From: Virgifigura sp964551315 | GTDB taxonomy: Bacteria; Pseudomonadota; Alphaproteobacteria; Dongiales; Dongiaceae | Length of the DNA: 64,000 bases | Direction: 5' to 3' | NCBI GenBank assembly: GCA_964551315.1 | Contig: CAZKCM010000015.1 | Location: 1 to 64,000 of the forward strand | In this document: piece by piece, positions 42,433-51,406 of the stretch | Layout: each line of letters opens with the position of its first letter | Numbering within the stretch: position 1 is the stretch's first letter | Made by a program: the position numbers and the translations under genes | Notes under the pieces: generated by a model | The model's database searches: none | Told to the model about the DNA's origin: nothing | The model's input: the letters and a program-made list of their open reading frames with translations, nothing else

Positions 42433-43302
42433 ATGGGGAATTCGGAGTTGGAGCCGAGAGTCACCAATCTGAAACGCTGGGCGATCTATCCCGCGCTGCT
42501 CTGGACGGCGCTGTTCTTTGCTCTGCCTCTCGCCGCGATGCTGGCGCTAAGCTTTACCGAGACGGTCGCCGGCCGGACGGTGTCGCATTTCTCGCTGGCG
42601 AATTACGCGGCATTCTTCGAGCGGGCCGACGGCGCGTTCGTGCGCGCGCTCGTCAATTCGCTCGAAGTGACGGTCGCGACCACAGTGCTCAGCATCCTGG
42701 TCGCTTATCCGCTCGCCTATATTCTCGCCTACCGCGTGCCGCGACGCTGGCAGCGTTTTCTGCTGGTGCTGATCGTCCTGCCGTTCTGGACCTCTTACGT
42801 GATCCGGTCTTACAGCTGGCTGCTCGTGCTGTCGGAGAACGGCGTTCTCAATCAGGCACTGCTCGGCCTCGGCCTGATCGACGCGCCGGTCGGCCTGGGG
42901 AACAACCGGGGCGCCACGATCCTCGGGTTCGTGCATTTCTTCACGATGCTGCTGACGCTCACGATCTACGCCAATCTCGTGCAGATCCGGGACTCTTACA
43001 GGAAGGCCGCGGCAGATCTCGGGGCTTCGGCGGCGCAGATCTTTCTGCGCATCACCCTGCCCCTCAGTTTGCCGGGCGTCGCCGTCGGGGCTTTTCTGAC
43101 CTTCGTGCTGGCGATCGGTGATTACATCACGCCACAGATCCTCGGCGGCAGCAGGGAGCTTCTGCTGCCGCAGGCGATCATGCTGCAGATCGGTCGCCGG
43201 GCCGATTTCCCCTTCGCGTCGGCACTCAGCATGGTGCTGATGCTGGTCGTGACCGCCGCTTTCCTGCTGTTCGCCCGCAGGCTGAAGATGGAGCGGATCT
43301 GA
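42433..43302 (+). CDS. ABC transporter permease (PotB/PotH-like)
   Basis: A 289-residue inner-membrane permease with six spans. The EAA loop that docks on the ATPase is RKAAADLGASAAQIFLRITL followed by PLSLPGV. The N-terminal TEFxE-like region (LSFTETVAGRTVSHFSLANY) and VLPFWTSYVIRSYSWLLVLS are typical of the first permease of polyamine-type systems. Start at 42433; the stop overlaps the next permease's ATG (TGATG), giving coupled translation. Pairs with the second permease and ATPase to import the ligand of the upstream binding protein. Confidence 0.9.
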   Translation: MGNSELEPRVTNLKRWAIYPALLWTALFFALPLAAMLALSFTETVAGRTVSHFSLANYAAFFERADGAFVRALVNSLEVTVATTVLSILVAYPLAYILAYRVPRRWQRFLLVLIVLPFWTSYVIRSYSWLLVLSENGVLNQALLGLGLIDAPVGLGNNRGATILGFVHFFTMLLTLTIYANLVQIRDSYRKAAADLGASAAQIFLRITLPLSLPGVAVGAFLTFVLAIGDYITPQILGGSRELLLPQAIMLQIGRRADFPFASALSMVLMLVVTAAFLLFARRLKMERI

Positions 43303-44084
43303 TGCGGCTGCGCGACCTGCCGGCGATCGTCTACCTCGTGACGGCGTTCACCTTTGTCTTCCTGCCGGTGGTGGTGCTGGTCCAGTTCTCCTTCCAGGAT
43401 GGGATCCTGCCGGTGCCACCGTTCAAGGGCTTCAGCACACGGTGGTATGAGCGGGTTCTGGAGAACCGGCGCCTGATGGAGGCGCTCTGGAACTCCGTGC
43501 TCGTCGGCCTGCTGTCGTCTCTGACGGCGACCGTGCTGGGGTTTCTTGCGGCCTATGGTCTCGCCCGCGGTCGACCGCGTTGGTCCAGCGTGGTGCAGTA
43601 CATGCTGATGGCGCCGATCACCGTTTCCTACCTCATCATCGGCATGGGACTGTTGATCACGTTCAATGCCATCGGCCTGGGCAAGTCGCTGCTGGCCGTT
43701 GGCATCGGCCATGTCGTGATCAACCTGCCGCTTGCCTTCGCCATCCTCTATTCGCAGATGGGCGAACACCAGGCGAATATCGAGCGCGCGGCGCACGACC
43801 TCGGCGCAAGCGACCTGCAGACGCTTCTGCTCGTGACGGTACCGATGCTGTGGCCGGCGCTGCTGGCCGCCTTCTTCATCGCTTTCACCCTTTCCTGGGA
43901 CGAGTTCGTGATCGCCTTTCTCCTGAGCCGTTTCGATGTCACCCTGCCGGTCGTCATCTGGAGCATGCTGCGGTCCGGGCTGAGCCCGGAACTCAATGCG
44001 GCCGGCACGCTGGTGTTCGGAATTTCGTTCCTTCTCGCCTTGGCGGTCGGGCTGATGCTGCGGCGGGGGCGGAAGAATGATTGA
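43302..44084 (+). CDS. ABC transporter permease (PotC/PotI-like)
   Basis: A 260-residue six-span permease, second of the pair. The EAA loop is ERAAHDLGASDLQTLLLVTV; PFKGFSTRWYERVLENRRLM in the periplasmic loop and SWDEFVIAFLLSRFDVTLPV near the end match PotC-type proteins. It overlaps the preceding permease by one base and the ATPase by 8 bases, so all three are one translational unit. Confidence 0.9.
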   Translation: MRLRDLPAIVYLVTAFTFVFLPVVVLVQFSFQDGILPVPPFKGFSTRWYERVLENRRLMEALWNSVLVGLLSSLTATVLGFLAAYGLARGRPRWSSVVQYMLMAPITVSYLIIGMGLLITFNAIGLGKSLLAVGIGHVVINLPLAFAILYSQMGEHQANIERAAHDLGASDLQTLLLVTVPMLWPALLAAFFIAFTLSWDEFVIAFLLSRFDVTLPVVIWSMLRSGLSPELNAAGTLVFGISFLLALAVGLMLRRGRKND

Positions 44085-45156
44085 ACGGGGTTCCTCCGTG
44101 CCGCTCGTCGAGCTGATCGGCCTGAGGAAGGTCTATGGCCGGACCGTCGCCGTCGACAAAGTGGATCTCGTGATCGGTGCGGGCGAGTTCGTGGTGCTTC
44201 TCGGGCCGTCCGGAAGCGGCAAGACGACGATCCTCTCGATGATCGGCGGGTTCGTGACGCCGACGGAAGGGCGCGTGCGGATCGGCGGTGCGGACGTCAC
44301 CGCACTTCCGCCGGCGCGGCGACCAACGGCGACGGTGTTCCAGGACTATGCCCTGTTCCCCCATCTGAGCGTCGCGGCGAACATTGGTTTCGGCTTGGCC
44401 ATGCACAGGGTTCCCAAGGCGGTGCGCGCAAGGCGGGTCGAGGAGATGCTGCGCCTGGTCGGGCTCGAGGGATTCGGCCGGCGCTCGATCCACGAACTCT
44501 CGGGCGGGCAGCGGCAGCGGGTGGCGCTCGCCCGGGCCATCGCGGTCGAGCCCGCGGTGCTGCTCCTGGACGAACCGCTGGGCGCGCTCGACCTTGCCCT
44601 CAGGCGGCAGATGCAGGAGGAACTGGTTCGTATTCAGAAGCGGCTCGGCACCGGCTTCGTTCACGTCACGCACGACCAGGAGGAGGCGATGAGCATCGCC
44701 GACACGATCGTCGTGATGAATCAGGGGCGGATCGAAGACAGCGGCCCGCCCGCGCGCGTCTACCTCCGGCCGGCGTCGCTGTTCTCCGCGACCTTCATGG
44801 GCGAAAGCAACATCCTTGCGGGCCGGGTTGCGGAGCAGGGGCGGGAGCGGGTGCGAGTGGAGACGGCGCTCGGCCTTCTGGAGGTTGCGGGCCGGGCGGC
44901 GCCGGGCGACAAGGTCCATCTCTCGATTCGTCCCGAGCAGCTCCGGCTCGGGCCGGCCGGCCCGGAGGACATCCCGCTCGGCCGCGCGCGTGTCACCGAG
45001 ATGTCTTTTCAGGGCACGCATTGGCGCTGCCGCCTGCGTGCGGAGTCCGGCGATGTTCCCTTGCTGCTCCGCGCGCCCGTCGATGTGGCGATCGCCGAGG
45101 GCGAGCCGGTCGAGCTGCACCTTCGCCCGATGGACCTCGTGCTTCTGCGAGACTAG
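44077..45156 (+). CDS. ABC transporter ATP-binding protein (PotA/PotG-like)
   Basis: A 359-residue ATPase. Walker A is LLGPSGSGKTTILS, the signature is ELSGGQRQRVALARA, Walker B is AVLLLDEPLGALD and the switch His is in VHVTHDQEEAMS. The C-terminal TOBE-like regulatory domain (about residues 250-355) is typical of polyamine, iron and molybdate importers; context favours the polyamine type. Its stop overlaps the stop of the convergent metallo-hydrolase gene by 4 bp. Confidence 0.92.
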   Translation: MIERGSSVPLVELIGLRKVYGRTVAVDKVDLVIGAGEFVVLLGPSGSGKTTILSMIGGFVTPTEGRVRIGGADVTALPPARRPTATVFQDYALFPHLSVAANIGFGLAMHRVPKAVRARRVEEMLRLVGLEGFGRRSIHELSGGQRQRVALARAIAVEPAVLLLDEPLGALDLALRRQMQEELVRIQKRLGTGFVHVTHDQEEAMSIADTIVVMNQGRIEDSGPPARVYLRPASLFSATFMGESNILAGRVAEQGRERVRVETALGLLEVAGRAAPGDKVHLSIRPEQLRLGPAGPEDIPLGRARVTEMSFQGTHWRCRLRAESGDVPLLLRAPVDVAIAEGEPVELHLRPMDLVLLRD

Positions 45157-45911
45157 CGCGGCGCGGATTCGGCCGGGCAGCCGGGGCGACGTTTGCCGGC
45201 GATGTATTCGTCGATCAGAGCGCGGTATCGGTCGGGGCCGAAACTCGGGAAGTGGCCGCCGTGAACGATTCGGACCGGCAGGCGCCGGAGCCGTTCCATG
45301 CTCTCGACATAGTCCGGTATGCTGGAATGGTAGCAGTCATCGATCAGCGGGCCGTCATAGACGGTGTCGCCTGAGAACAGGATCCCGGTTGCCGCCTCCC
45401 ACAGCGCAATCGAACCGGGTGAATGGCCGGGTAGATGCAGGACCTCGAACCGGCGGTCGCCGAGATCGATGACGTCGCCATCCTCGAGGAGCCGCGTCGC
45501 GGGAGCGGGTACGACCGCATAGGTCTTCGAATCGTAGTCTCCCGGCGGCAGGACGGTGAAGATGTCGTCGTTGACATAGGCTTCGGCGAGGGTGTTGGCG
45601 CGGGTCGGATGCGCCAGAATCGCCGCTTCGGCGCGGTGCACGGCGCGATGCGCGAACTCGTGATGGCCGCCGATGTGGTCGAAATGGGTGTGGCTGGCCA
45701 CCGCGAGCACCGGGCGCTCGGCGAGCGCGGCGATCTGCTGCCGTAAGGCGACCACGCCCATGCCGGAGTCGAGCAGCAGATCGCGATCCCGGCCGCGGAC
45801 GTGCCAGATGTTGCAGCGATAGAAGGGCTTGATGTGCGGCTCCCAGATATGGGTGACGCCATCATCGAGCCGGCGGATCTCGAACCAAGTCTCTTCAGTC
45901 GCTTGACGCAC
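45153..45911 (-). CDS. MBL-fold metallo-hydrolase
   Basis: A 252-residue metallo-beta-lactamase-fold hydrolase. The metal-binding motif H-x-H-x-DH is in VASHTHFDHIGGHHEFAHRA; the other ligands are in HLPGHSPGSIALWE, SGDTVYDGPLIDD and VHGGHFPSFGP. No signal peptide is visible. GTG at 45911 is the best start; a weak GGA lies upstream. The family covers lactonases, thioesterases, glyoxalase II and others, and sequence alone does not fix the reaction. It converges on the ABC ATPase and diverges from the TylF-type methyltransferase. Confidence 0.85.
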   Translation of the reverse strand: MRQATEETWFEIRRLDDGVTHIWEPHIKPFYRCNIWHVRGRDRDLLLDSGMGVVALRQQIAALAERPVLAVASHTHFDHIGGHHEFAHRAVHRAEAAILAHPTRANTLAEAYVNDDIFTVLPPGDYDSKTYAVVPAPATRLLEDGDVIDLGDRRFEVLHLPGHSPGSIALWEAATGILFSGDTVYDGPLIDDCYHSSIPDYVESMERLRRLPVRIVHGGHFPSFGPDRYRALIDEYIAGKRRPGCPAESAPR

Positions 45912-46013
45912 GGTTATCCATATAGCATGAACCAACGTTAAGGGAAGTCGATGTCGGTCGTTAGTTGCAGGGGCGGCGACAGGCATTCTCTTAACTAATC
46001 GTAAATTTTCCCT

Positions 46014-47381
46014 GTGCCAAATCTTTACGAGAAGGATCGCTCTGCGGCGATTTTTCCGGATGCTCGAGTTTATCCGCTGCCGCGAGGGCCCGAGCCATGC
46101 GGTGCTGAGTGGGGGGATCTCGATCGCGATAGCGCTCGGGAGGCAGAAACAGTGGCAAGGAACGGCGATACGCCGGTCGGGTATGCCTTCGGATCGGCCG
46201 GTTTGCCGGGGCGGCTTCCGGCCGGTAAGGGGTTGATCATCGGATCCGGGCCGATTGCAGGCTCGATCGGGGCGGACTGCGACACGGCCGACCCGGCGCG
46301 CGAAGACCCGCAGTTCCTGTCTGCCCGGGACGACGAATCTTACGACTTTCTTTATGCCGGGGACGTTCTCCAGACCTTGTCCCGGCCTTCCGTTGCACTT
46401 GCCAACTGGTTGCGCGTGGTGCGCCCGGGCGGCGTCGTGGCGCTGACGGTGCCGCGGGGCGGCGAGAGATCTCCCGGGACGGCAGGGTCGAACGGGTCGG
46501 GAACGGGCGCCGCTTGGCGCTTCGCCATGCAGGAGCCGGCGACAGAGGTGGGCGGCGCCAATCTGCTGGAGCTTCTGCAGGTCGTTTGCCATCTGGCCGA
46601 GATCGATTACGTCGCCGGCGTCGCATCGGGCCAGATGGAGGCGCTGCTGCGCAAGCGGCCCAAACCGTTGACACCGGTCCAGTCCAACACCACGCCCGAG
46701 ATCCAGACGCTGACCAAATTGACCGAATCGGCGATCGCGGCGCGTGCGCAATGGCGGCCGATGGACGAGTTCGAGGCAATCCTGGCGAGCGGGGTACGGG
46801 AGGCGACGGTGGTCGATCTAAGCCGCCTGTACCTCCTGTATCAGTGGCTTCTGATGACGCTCCGTCTGCCGGGCGACTGCATCGAGGTCGGCAGCTTCCG
46901 GGGCGGCACAGCGAAGCTGATCTCCGAAACCCTGCTGCGCCGGAATGCCAGCGGCGAACTCCATCTGTTCGATACCTTTGCCGGCATGCCCGAACAGCTG
47001 TCGTTCGACGAGGCCGGTCTCAAGGGGTGTTTCGCCGATACCTCCGTCGAAGCCGTGCGGCGCCTTCTCGCGAACAACCCGCGCGTTCATCTCCATGCCG
47101 GCATCTTTCCCGAGACCATTCCGCCGGAGTTGCGCAGTCACCGCTTCCGATTCGCCCATATCGATGTCGATATCGAGCGCTCTGTTTGGGACTGCCTGGA
47201 CTTCGTGTATCCGCGGCTCCTTCCCGGTGGGGTGATCGTGATCGACGATTACGGGCATGCCGAGTGCCCCGGAGCGACCCGGGCGGTCGAGGCATTCTTC
47301 GAGGGCAAGCCGGAAACGGTCGTGCAGATGCCGCTGGTCAGCTCCGCCGTCGTGGTTAGGATTGGAGACGAAAAGTCTTAA
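46014..47381 (+). CDS. Two-domain protein: degenerate methyltransferase domain plus TylF/MycF-type O-methyltransferase
   Basis: A 455-residue protein. Residues ~60-200 look like an eroded class I methyltransferase: GKGLIIGSGPIAGSIGADC in motif I position, ESYDFLYAGDVLQTLSRPSV and VRPGGVVALTVPRGGE follow in order, but the glycine-rich loop is poor. Residues ~235-455 are a TylF/MycF-type domain: CIEVGSFRGGTAKLISETLL (motif I), HLFDTFAGMPEQLS, FAHIDVDIERSVWDCLDFVY (with the metal-binding Asp pair) and PGGVIVIDDYGHAECPGATR. TylF enzymes O-methylate sugars in macrolides; others occur in surface-glycan loci. No sugar or polyketide genes adjoin. The GTG start has no clear ribosome site and may be misplaced. 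Confidence 0.78.
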   Translation: MPNLYEKDRSAAIFPDARVYPLPRGPEPCGAEWGDLDRDSAREAETVARNGDTPVGYAFGSAGLPGRLPAGKGLIIGSGPIAGSIGADCDTADPAREDPQFLSARDDESYDFLYAGDVLQTLSRPSVALANWLRVVRPGGVVALTVPRGGERSPGTAGSNGSGTGAAWRFAMQEPATEVGGANLLELLQVVCHLAEIDYVAGVASGQMEALLRKRPKPLTPVQSNTTPEIQTLTKLTESAIAARAQWRPMDEFEAILASGVREATVVDLSRLYLLYQWLLMTLRLPGDCIEVGSFRGGTAKLISETLLRRNASGELHLFDTFAGMPEQLSFDEAGLKGCFADTSVEAVRRLLANNPRVHLHAGIFPETIPPELRSHRFRFAHIDVDIERSVWDCLDFVYPRLLPGGVIVIDDYGHAECPGATRAVEAFFEGKPETVVQMPLVSSAVVVRIGDEKS

Positions 47382-47460
47382 CGTGCTGTCAACAGCCTCG
47401 GCGGCATTTTCAAGGCGGTGGTTGGTTTGCCGGGGAACGAATCCAAGCAGAGGAACGACA

Positions 47461-48048
47461 ATGCTGCTGCCTCTCCTCCCTGCGCTTCGCAATGCATCCG
47501 CAGGCGCGGCGCTGAGTGTCCTGGCTCTGCTCGGCCAAGCCGGCGATGCGCTGGCTGACCCAAACGTCTATGAGGTCGTCCGCGAGCCGACGCTGATGCC
47601 GGGCGACCCGATACCGGAGCCGACCGGGCCGGTGGTGCTCGAGGTGACCGGGCGCATCAAGGCCGGCGAGAACGGCACGGTCCGATTCGACATGGCGACG
47701 CTGGAGCGAATCGGCTTGGTGCGATTTGCGACGACCACGGCGTGGACCGAGGAACCGGTCACCTTTGATGGGGTATTGCTGTCGCGAATGCTGGAGGTGG
47801 TTGGCGCCGACCCGAATGCGGCGTCTCTCGTGCTGACCGCGCTCAATGACTACCATGCGTCGATGCCGATCTCGGATGCCCGTCAATGGCCGGTGATTCT
47901 CGCGATCAAGGAGAACGGTGATTACATGTCGATGCGCCGACATGGCCCGATCTGGGTCGTCTATCCGCAGCACGCTTATCCTGAACTCAACAGCCGGAAG
48001 TATGTGTCCCGTTGGGTGTGGCAGTTGGCGCGCATCACGGTCGAGTAG
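47461..48048 (+). CDS. Exported SUOX-fold (molybdopterin-binding-like) protein without cysteine
   Basis: A 195-residue protein with a signal peptide (SAGAALSVLALLGQAGDALA). The mature part, VLEVTGRIKAGENGTVRFDM, LERIGLVRFATTTAWTEEPV, TFDGVLLSRMLEVVGADPNA and DARQWPVILAIKENGDYMSM, RRHGPIWVVYPQ, follows the sulfite-oxidase/molybdopterin-binding domain fold. However, there is no cysteine anywhere in it, so the molybdenum-ligating Cys is missing and catalysis is unlikely. ATG at 47461 follows GAGGAACGAC. A histidine kinase gene starts 37 bp downstream on the same strand. The arrangement suggests a periplasmic binding partner of that kinase. Confidence 0.75.
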   Translation: MLLPLLPALRNASAGAALSVLALLGQAGDALADPNVYEVVREPTLMPGDPIPEPTGPVVLEVTGRIKAGENGTVRFDMATLERIGLVRFATTTAWTEEPVTFDGVLLSRMLEVVGADPNAASLVLTALNDYHASMPISDARQWPVILAIKENGDYMSMRRHGPIWVVYPQHAYPELNSRKYVSRWVWQLARITVE

Positions 48049-48084
48049 CGGCTTAACCGGACCCGGCTGTATGGAAGTGGCGGC

Positions 48085-49542
48085 GTGTTCAGCGGCGGTA
48101 GACTTATTTGGGCAATCTGCTTTGGCCTGCTGCTTCTCAGCTCGCCGTTGCTCCTCCGGGACCTCATCTTGTTGCAGCGCAACGTCGAGCAGACCGCCGG
48201 CGCGGATTTCTGGTACGAGGGGCAGCTCAACCGCGAGCTGCTTCTGCTGAAGCTGTTGCTGACCAAGGCGCAGCTCGGAGGCGAGAATGCGCCGACGAAC
48301 GCCGACATCCGATTCCAGATCGATCTTGCCTTCAGCCGGCTCAACACCTTGCCGAAGGCCATCGACGGCGCATGGCACACCCAGGGGATCGCGGAACTCG
48401 AAGAGGTGAAGCTGATCCGCGACCGGATGACGTCGATCGATGCTGTCCTGCCCCTTCTCGATGTCGACAGGCCGGCTTTCCTTGCGATCGCCATGACGAA
48501 CGTCGACGCCGCGCTCGAAGACGGCCGTTCGTTGGCACTCCGCGTCGTCGAGCGGCAGAACTCGTTGATCGGTGGTCTCCAGGCGGTGTTTGAAAGTCTT
48601 CAGAAGAAGCTCATCGCCTACGCCGTCGGGCTCACCCTGCTGATCGTCGGCCTCCTTTATCTGATGGTGCGGCACATTCGCTCCGAGCGCGACCTGCGGG
48701 CCTCGAATCAGCGCTTGACGGAAATGGCGGTCGGGCTCAGCCGGGCCCGTGACGAGGCGGTCGAGGCCAGTCGCGCCAAGGGCCGTTTCCTGGCGAACGC
48801 CAGCCACGAACTGCGGACTCCGCTCAACGGCATCCTCGGGTTCGCGGAAATGTTGCAGGCCGGCTATGCCGGCACGCTGAGCGAGAAACAGCGCGAATAC
48901 GTCAACGACATTCACGGCTCGGCAAGACGGTTGCTGATGCTGATCAACGACATCCTCGATCTCTCCAAACTGGAGGCCGGCAAGCAGACGCTTGCGGAGG
49001 AGGTCGTCTCGGTTGAGGAGATCGTGCGGCAGGCGGTTCACGACATGCGGGAGACGATCCGGCAGGCGGCGGTCGAGGTGCGCATCGATGCCGAGCCGGA
49101 GCTTCCTGCAATCCTGGGTGATCCGGCAAAGCTGCGCCAGGTTGTCGACAATCTTCTGTCGAACGCCGTCAAGTTTACGCCGGCCGGCGGTGCCATACGG
49201 GTCAGCATCGCGAGGCGGCCCAGTGGCGGCCTGCGACTTTCCGTCGCCGATACCGGAATCGGAATCGACAAGCGAGAGCTGCCGACGGTCTTCAACGCGT
49301 TCGAGCAGGTGGACAGCGCCTATGCGCGCAAGCACAAGGGGACGGGTCTCGGTCTTCCATTGGCGAAGGGGTTCGTCGAGCTACACGGCGGCAGCTTTGC
49401 CATCGACAGCGCGGTCGGCGTCGGGACCACGATCCTTGTCGAGCTGCCGGCCGAGCGCATCGTCGCGCGACCGGCCAAGGCGGAGGCGGGCCCGTCTCAC
49501 GACTGGTCGCAGATATCCGAAGTGCAGGCCGCGCGGCGCTGA
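48085..49542 (+). CDS. Membrane sensor histidine kinase (classical HisKA type)
   Basis: A 485-residue kinase with GTG start. Span 1 is at about residues 8-25, a periplasmic helical region at about 26-185 (FWYEGQLNRELLLLKLLLTK, ERQNSLIGGLQAVFESLQKK), span 2 at about 190-212. The cytoplasmic core starts at RASNQRLTEMAVGLSRARDE; the phospho-acceptor is in ANASHELRTPLNGILGFAEM. The ATPase has VVDNLLSNAVKFTPAGGAI (N-box), LSVADTGIGIDKRELPTVFN and KGTGLGLPLAKGFVELHGG. No receiver or HAMP domain is recognisable and no response regulator adjoins. The Cys-free SUOX-fold protein just upstream is its likely periplasmic partner. Confidence 0.9.
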   Translation: MFSGGRLIWAICFGLLLLSSPLLLRDLILLQRNVEQTAGADFWYEGQLNRELLLLKLLLTKAQLGGENAPTNADIRFQIDLAFSRLNTLPKAIDGAWHTQGIAELEEVKLIRDRMTSIDAVLPLLDVDRPAFLAIAMTNVDAALEDGRSLALRVVERQNSLIGGLQAVFESLQKKLIAYAVGLTLLIVGLLYLMVRHIRSERDLRASNQRLTEMAVGLSRARDEAVEASRAKGRFLANASHELRTPLNGILGFAEMLQAGYAGTLSEKQREYVNDIHGSARRLLMLINDILDLSKLEAGKQTLAEEVVSVEEIVRQAVHDMRETIRQAAVEVRIDAEPELPAILGDPAKLRQVVDNLLSNAVKFTPAGGAIRVSIARRPSGGLRLSVADTGIGIDKRELPTVFNAFEQVDSAYARKHKGTGLGLPLAKGFVELHGGSFAIDSAVGVGTTILVELPAERIVARPAKAEAGPSHDWSQISEVQAARR

Positions 49543-49563
49543 CCGGCCGCGGTTTCGAACACT

Positions 49564-50421
49564 TCATGCGGATAGAACGGCCACCCCGCCGAAGATGACG
49601 GCGATGCCGATCCACTGCAGCCCACGCATCTGCTCGCGCAGGATCAGGCGGGCGAGAAGCGTCGTGACCGCGCCGAAGGTCGACGCGGTGACCGCCGCAA
49701 TTTCCGAGCCGCTGCCGTAGCTGCCCTCATAAAGCGCCAGGTAGCCGCCGGCGTCGAGCATACCCTGCGTCGCGACGAGCGGCCACCAAGGCACCGGCAC
49801 GATCGGGGCCTCGCGCCGGCCGAGAAACAGGACGAGCAGTGAAAGGAGGCTGATGACCCGCGCCACCCATAAGGTCTGCAGATTGCCGTAGATTGGAACG
49901 GCGCTTTGGGCCGTGAAAACGGCGATGGCGAAGCCGACCGAGGAAGCGAGCGCGATCGCGACCGTCCAGCGCAGGTCGTCGCGGCTTCTCGTGCCGTCCT
50001 CGGCGAAATGCCCGGTGCAACGCGCAACGACGACGACCCCGGTCAGGGTGGCGGCCATGGCCGCCCATTGAATGGCCGTCGGACGCGCGCCAGTAAAGAC
50101 CGCAAGGGCGACGACGAGCGCCGGATAAGAACCGACGATCGGGGAGACCACGGATACGGGCCCGCGCGCCAACCCGTTGTAGAGAAAGAGGGTGGCCACC
50201 ATCGTGGCAATGCCGGCTGCCCCGAGCAGCCAGAGCCCCGACGGCGTCCAAAGCAGCGGGATGTCTGCGAGCCAGACCCAGAGCGAGAGCGCGGCGGAGC
50301 CGACCAGCAGCGTGCCGAAAAGCGCGCTCCTGTGGCCGAGGGCCCTGCCGCTGAAGCGCGCGGCGAAGTCGGCCGTGCCCCAGCTCAATGCCGCCAGTTC
50401 CCCCCACAGACCTGGCGTCAC
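49564..50421 (-). CDS. EamA-domain DMT-superfamily transporter
   Basis: A 285-residue membrane protein with about ten spans in two EamA halves. The N-terminal GELAALSWGTADFAARFSGR is typical of a DMT group in which the first helix carries a conserved Trp-Gly. The first half ends ARGPVSVVSPIVGSYPALVV and the second DAGGYLALYEGSYGSGSEIA, AVTASTFGAVTTLLARLILR. GTG start. Substrate unknown. It shares the strand of the GntR-type regulator, 36 bp downstream of it, so the two may form one transcript; that would put an exporter under the methylamine regulator's control. Confidence 0.85.
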   Translation of the reverse strand: MTPGLWGELAALSWGTADFAARFSGRALGHRSALFGTLLVGSAALSLWVWLADIPLLWTPSGLWLLGAAGIATMVATLFLYNGLARGPVSVVSPIVGSYPALVVALAVFTGARPTAIQWAAMAATLTGVVVVARCTGHFAEDGTRSRDDLRWTVAIALASSVGFAIAVFTAQSAVPIYGNLQTLWVARVISLLSLLVLFLGRREAPIVPVPWWPLVATQGMLDAGGYLALYEGSYGSGSEIAAVTASTFGAVTTLLARLILREQMRGLQWIGIAVIFGGVAVLSA

Positions 50422-50457
50422 GGCCCCCTCTCGATTAGGCCGGCGGCCGCGGTGGCC

Positions 50458-51267
50458 TCAATCCTGATCGACGCCGAGGAGCTGGCGGCGCGCGTAGTGG
50501 AGGTGATTGGTGATGATGGCCACCGCACCTTCGACGTCGCGCGTGCGGATCGCCTCGTAGAGGCGTCGGTGCTGGCGGTTGTACTCGGCGATCCGCTCCG
50601 GCGTCAGCACCTTGTCCTTCATGGCGTTCCACTGGTCGTGGGTGCGGACCTCGTTGATCTCGCGGTAGATCCAGACCATCAGCGGGTTGTGGGTGCATTC
50701 GGCGATCTGCAGGTGGAACTGCTCGTCCCACAGCGTGAACCCCTCGGGATCGCCGCTCTCCTTATCGACGCGGTCGATCAGCTCGCCGAGGCCGTCGATG
50801 TCGCGCCCCGTGGCGTTGAGCACGGCGAGTCGCGTCATGTGCGGCTCGACGCCGAGGCGCACCTCGATCAGCTCGACCGGGCTCGTGAGCTCCGCGATGT
50901 CCTCGGTGTGGCTGCGGGGCCGGAAATTGACGAAGGTGCCGCTGCCCACCCGCCGGGTCAGTAGCCGCTCCTCCTCGAGCTGGTCGAGCGCGATTCGAAC
51001 GGTGGTGCGGGAGGTTCCGAAGGCATCCGCCAATTGCCGCTCGGCCGGCAGCTTCTCGCCGTGGGCGTAGCGGCCTTCGATGATCGCCTGCCGAAGCTGG
51101 GTGGTGATCCAGGCTGATCCGCGAACCGGATCGGTGAGAGGTCGCGGCTCCGGGCCGGACCGCTGACCGCCTGCCGCGGGCAGACCGGGAAGTGTTGCGG
51201 AGCCGTTGGTCGTGCTTCGATCCCGCGAATCCCGATCGCCAGTTTTCAGGTCACCAATTTTGACCAT
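50458..51267 (-). CDS. FadR-subfamily GntR transcriptional regulator
   Basis: A 269-residue regulator. After a ~50-residue polar N-terminus comes the winged helix (WITTQLRQAIIEGRYAHGEK, AERQLADAFGTSRTTVRIAL, DQLEEERLLTRRVGSGTFV; about residues 55-125) and then an all-helical FCD ligand domain (about 140-260) with metal-site residues in DEQFHLQIAECTHNP, YNRQHRRLYEAIRTRDVEGA and NHLHYARRQLL. FCD domains usually bind small carboxylates. Start at 51267 (AAAGGCACAGCA upstream). It diverges from the FAD oxidase that heads the methylamine cluster, so it most likely controls it. Inverted AAAATTGGT motifs flank its own start, suggesting autoregulation. Longer frame to 51453 is not supported. Confidence 0.88.
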   Translation of the reverse strand: MVKIGDLKTGDRDSRDRSTTNGSATLPGLPAAGGQRSGPEPRPLTDPVRGSAWITTQLRQAIIEGRYAHGEKLPAERQLADAFGTSRTTVRIALDQLEEERLLTRRVGSGTFVNFRPRSHTEDIAELTSPVELIEVRLGVEPHMTRLAVLNATGRDIDGLGELIDRVDKESGDPEGFTLWDEQFHLQIAECTHNPLMVWIYREINEVRTHDQWNAMKDKVLTPERIAEYNRQHRRLYEAIRTRDVEGAVAIITNHLHYARRQLLGVDQD

Positions 51268-51292
51268 TGCTGTGCCTTTTAAAAAAATTGGT
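51253..51292. promoter_or_regulatory. Candidate GntR operator (inverted AAAATTGGT repeat)
   Basis: ACCAATTTT (51253-51261) and AAAATTGGT (51284-51292) form a perfect 9-bp inverted repeat around a 22-bp AT-rich spacer, in the divergent promoter region; the left arm overlaps the first codons of gntR. The right arm extends to AAAATTGGTTT, which recurs exactly upstream of the glutamine synthetase gene. Confidence 0.5.
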
Positions 51293-51406
51293 TTGCAAGC
51301 GGACCTTCTTATGATTGAAATAATCTCCGACTCCGTCAAGCCTAGGGGAAGGGCTCCGGATGACGGTGCCCGGATCCTCGAAAGGATCGGCTGCAAGGGA
51401 CCCAAA

